NCBI GenBank assembly: GCA_018713425.1
Contig: DVOT01000041.1
Span: 1 to 20,930, forward strand
Source of the DNA: Alectryocaccomicrobium faecavium
GTDB lineage: Bacteria; Bacillota; Clostridia; Christensenellales; Aristaeellaceae
Length of the DNA stretch: 20,930 nt
Direction: 5' to 3'
Below, piece after piece: positions 18,397 through 20,930 of this stretch; the first letter of the stretch is position 1, and the number at the start of each line of letters is the position of its first letter. The notes beneath the pieces are model-generated. The model ran no database searches, was not told the DNA's origin, and saw only the letters and a list, made by a program, of their open reading frames with translations. The position numbers and the translations under genes are program-made.

Positions 18397-19076
18397 AACT
18401 GGCGCATCCGCTGCTCTCTTCCCCCATTGTATTTTGCGAAAACCAGATTCCCGTGCTGGTGCTGGAAAACGCCGCCGCGTTCCGCGAATTCGCGGTGGAA
18501 TTGCTCCAGCAGAGCGAAGGACAGGAGGGAGCCTTTGTGCTCTCTCGCGCGGATCGCTGCCTGGATTGCGCGGAGCACTTAAACGTGTTTTTGGATTTTC
18601 TCCATCCGCCAGAACTGGAAAAACGGCTGCAAAGCAAGCTGATCACGGCCCTTCTGCGGGAGGCGCAGGAAACGCTTGCCGGCGAAACCCTCCAGTTCTC
18701 GCGGGCCGTCCAGGAATACATGGGCAAGCTGGCCGCGCTCGCGGATTATCCCGTGGCCTTTGAGCAAAGTGAAAACTTGCCCGCGCTGCTCAAGGCCATG
18801 GATTTTCGCGCGGATTTGAGCGGCCTTTCCGCCTGCGAAGCACTGCTGGAACAGATGACCTTGCTCCACAGCCTGGCGAAGGACCAATGCTTTGTGCTGG
18901 TGAACGCCAAGGCCTTCTTTTCCGCCGCGGAGCTGGAAAAGCTCTATAAAATGGCGCGCTACCGCAAACTCTGCCTCCTGCTGCTGGAACCCCGGGCGGA
19001 GACCATCCTGCCCGGGGAAGAAATCCGCCTTTTCGATGAGGATTTGTGCGAATTGAACCTTGATTCCGGGCCGTAA
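18393..19076 (+). CDS. csn2: CRISPR adaptation protein Csn2
   Basis: Csn2 forms a ring-shaped tetramer that binds DNA ends and is needed with Cas1, Cas2 and Cas9 for spacer capture; it defines subtype II-A. The 227-residue product shows IPVLVLENAAAFREF near residues 19-33, a central ELEKRLQSKL region, FVLVNAKAFFSAAELEKLY, LCLLLLEPR and the terminal LFDEDLCEL, in the same order as S. pyogenes Csn2. The length fits the short Csn2a group (about 220 residues). The start overlaps cas2 by four bases (ATGA). Its last codons contain the -35 box of the array promoter. Confidence 0.93.
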   Translation: MKLAHPLLSSPIVFCENQIPVLVLENAAAFREFAVELLQQSEGQEGAFVLSRADRCLDCAEHLNVFLDFLHPPELEKRLQSKLITALLREAQETLAGETLQFSRAVQEYMGKLAALADYPVAFEQSENLPALLKAMDFRADLSGLSACEALLEQMTLLHSLAKDQCFVLVNAKAFFSAAELEKLYKMARYRKLCLLLLEPRAETILPGEEIRLFDEDLCELNLDSGP

Positions 19077-19088
19077 ATCCGCTATAAT
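19060..19088 (+). promoter_or_regulatory. Promoter of the CRISPR array
   Basis: TTGATT at 19060-19065, inside the end of csn2, and TATAAT at 19083-19088 just after its stop are 17 bases apart. Transcription would start near 19095, about 50 bases before the first repeat, giving the pre-crRNA its own promoter separate from the cas operon. Confidence 0.8.
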
Positions 19089-19144
19089 AAAGATGGCCAT
19101 CTGGCAACACAGCGTTGGGTTGTGGCGCCGTCTCTCAATTTGAG
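19077..19144 (+). promoter_or_regulatory. CRISPR leader with leader-anchor heptamer
   Basis: The 68 bases between csn2 and the first repeat end in ATTTGAG at 19138-19144, directly against the repeat. This heptamer is the leader-anchoring sequence described for one group of type II-A arrays, where Cas1-Cas2 recognises the leader-repeat junction. It marks this side as the growing end. The first repeat begins GTTTGAG, so the heptamer is nearly duplicated across the junction. Confidence 0.8.
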
Positions 19145-20930
19145 GTTTGAGAGTTGTGTTGTTTTAGATGGTAACCAAACGCAGCATGGAGGAAGGCGCG
19201 GCAAAGGTCGGTTTGAGAGTTGTGTTGTTTTAGATGGTAACCAAACATCCACATCTTCGTAAATATGCGCCCCACAGTTTGAGAGTTGTGTTGTTTTAGA
19301 TGGTAACCAAACATCCGCACCTTCGCAGATATGCGCCCCATAGTTTGAGAGTTGTGTTGTTTTAGATGGTAACCAAACACCACGTCATCCGGCACGGAAC
19401 TAGCAGGAGTTTGAGAGTTGTGTTGTTTTAGATGGTAACCAAACTTCCTTTCTCGCTGTTACGGGTGCTACCCTGTTTGAGAGTTGTGTTGTTTTAGATG
19501 GTAACCAAACGGCGAAAGCGTGCTGACCAGGGCGCAAGCGGTTTGAGAGTTGTGTTGTTTTAGATGGTAACCAAACAAAAGCTGTGATTGTGCGCCAAGA
19601 CGTTGTGTTTGAGAGTTGTGTTGTTTTAGATGGTAACCAAACTAATCAGTGTCCTCAATGTCGTTTCGAATGTTTGAGAGTTGTGTTGTTTTAGATGGTA
19701 ACCAAACATGCAGCCAATGCAATCCATGCAACAAGCGGTTTGAGAGTTGTGTTGTTTTAGATGGTAACCAAACTGTAAGCGTAAGTGCCGCTCAGCGTGC
19801 CGCGTTTGAGAGTTGTGTTGTTTTAGATGGTAACCAAACAAACCAGCGTGCTTCCTGTTCCCGCGTCTCGTTTGAGAGTTGTGTTGTTTTAGATGGTAAC
19901 CAAACCGAGCTGTGGGAGCAATATTGCGCCGCGGAGTTTGAGAGTTGTGTTGTTTTAGATGGTAACCAAACAAAATCAAACCGTATGAACGCAATCCGCG
20001 CGTTTGAGAGTTGTGTTGTTTTAGATGGTAACCAAACCCACGCCGCCTGAACACCGCCCGCCAAAGGGTTTGAGAGTTGTGTTGTTTTAGATGGTAACCA
20101 AACCTTCAATGGCTGAACAGTAACGCGACGGCGGTTTGAGAGTTGTGTTGTTTTAGATGGTAACCAAACATGTCCGTTTCGTTTGTGAATTGGGCTATGG
20201 TTTGAGAGTTGTGTTGTTTTAGATGGTAACCAAACGTCGATGGAAACCGCATATTCGCCGCTATCGTTTGAGAGTTGTGTTGTTTTAGATGGTAACCAAA
20301 CCATGAATCCGAAGGCTATGAACCATTTGCAGTTTGAGAGTTGTGTTGTTTTAGATGGTAACCAAACACCCGAACCATACCATCAATGCGCTGAACGAGT
20401 TTGAGAGTTGTGTTGTTTTAGATGGTAACCAAACATTCCTCGACCCGTCCTACGTTCACGCCCTGTTTGAGAGTTGTGTTGTTTTAGATGGTAACCAAAC
20501 TGGAAAGTCGTAGGGGTGACGAGCCTCAAAGTTTGAGAGTTGTGTTGTTTTAGATGGTAACCAAACAACGCAGCGCGCAGATTTTCGCTATCCTCCGTTT
20601 GAGAGTTGTGTTGTTTTAGATGGTAACCAAACAAGGGTGGCGAAGTTACGGGAGTTGATCTCGTTTGAGAGTTGTGTTGTTTTAGATGGTAACCAAACGC
20701 GCTTCGCGGATCGTCTTAAGGCCATTTTGTTTGAGAGTTGTGTTGTTTTAGATGGTAACCAAACCACCATTGGACACGGCAGCAATGTCGCTCAGTTTGA
20801 GAGTTGTGTTGTTTTAGATGGTAACCAAACCCAAAATGCCGTGTACACTCGTGCTTGCTCGTTTGAGAGTTGTGTTGTTTTAGATGGTAACCAAACTAAA
20901 GAATTCCGTATTGTATAAAAGCAATGGTTT
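19145..20930 (+). CRISPR. Type II-A CRISPR array, truncated by the window edge
   Basis: The 36-base repeat begins GTTTGAGAGTTGTG, continues TTGTTTTAGATGG and ends TAACCAAAC. There are 27 complete copies from 19145 to 20896, all apparently identical, and GTTT of a 28th begins at 20927, so the array continues beyond the window. Spacers are 30 bases, except spacer 8 (29 bases, 19643-19671) and spacer 19 (31 bases, 20368-20398). The repeat ends GTTTG and CAAAC are inverted. No degenerate repeat is seen, consistent with the old end lying outside. Orientation follows the cas genes: leader on the left, transcription rightward, and the tracrRNA anti-repeat is complementary to this strand. Spacer origins are not known; spacers 2 and 3 are related to each other. 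Confidence 0.99.

Noticed and set aside
19145..20896. Spacers matching other parts of this window (self-targeting)
   Set aside because: No match was noticed on reading, but a full both-strand search was not possible by eye, so this is not a firm negative.
19135..20918. Open frames across the array on both strands encoding repeated FGYHLKQHNSQT or FESCVVLDGNQT units
   Set aside because: They are translations of the 36-base CRISPR repeat; the periodic peptides follow from the 66-base unit and are not genes.

Overview
The window comes from a GC-rich member of the Bacillota, most likely an uncultured gut-type clostridium. This is inferred from a T-box leader on ileS, a membrane-anchored RNase Y, a bifurcating-type Etf with a lactate-dehydrogenase-like flavoprotein, strong Shine-Dalgarno sites and a type II-A CRISPR-Cas system with csn2. 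The genus cannot be named from sequence reading alone.

Bases 1-5216 (+) hold an operon: a beta-propeller lactonase, EtfB, EtfA with an N-terminal two-cluster ferredoxin domain, a GlcD/LctD-type FAD dehydrogenase and a DUF402 protein. The Etf and dehydrogenase genes match the order of the electron-confurcating lactate dehydrogenase (LctBCD). Most junctions overlap or nearly touch. The exception is a block of about 200 bp full of palindromes between etfA and the dehydrogenase. It has short terminal inverted repeats and a 14-bp near-perfect direct repeat at its edges, and looks like a MITE-type insertion.

Bases 5285-6986 (+) hold rny with its own promoter and a bidirectional terminator. Bases 7016-12804 (-) hold ileS under a T-box leader with a clear promoter, then a cation diffusion facilitator whose metal residues suggest manganese efflux, then a cytosolic-looking SxxK serine hydrolase.

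Bases 12943-20930 hold a complete type II-A CRISPR-Cas system: tracrRNA (-), then cas9-cas1-cas2-csn2 (+) in an overlapping operon, then an array of 36-bp repeats and mostly 30-bp spacers. The array runs off the right edge: 27 complete repeats are present and a 28th begins. The tracrRNA is encoded antisense inside the cas9 leader. Its promoter lies just upstream of the cas9 ribosome-binding site, and its terminator U-tract is the same A/T run that supplies the cas9 -10 box. The array promoter lies across the end of csn2, and a leader-anchor heptamer ATTTGAG abuts the first repeat.

The most notable observations are the interlocked tracrRNA/cas9 control region, two adjacent spacers that differ only by synonymous changes in one reading frame, the probable MITE in the lactate-type operon, and a Cas9 without the NGG-reading arginine pair of SpCas9. 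Nothing in the window is a wholly unknown system; the novelty is in how known parts are arranged.
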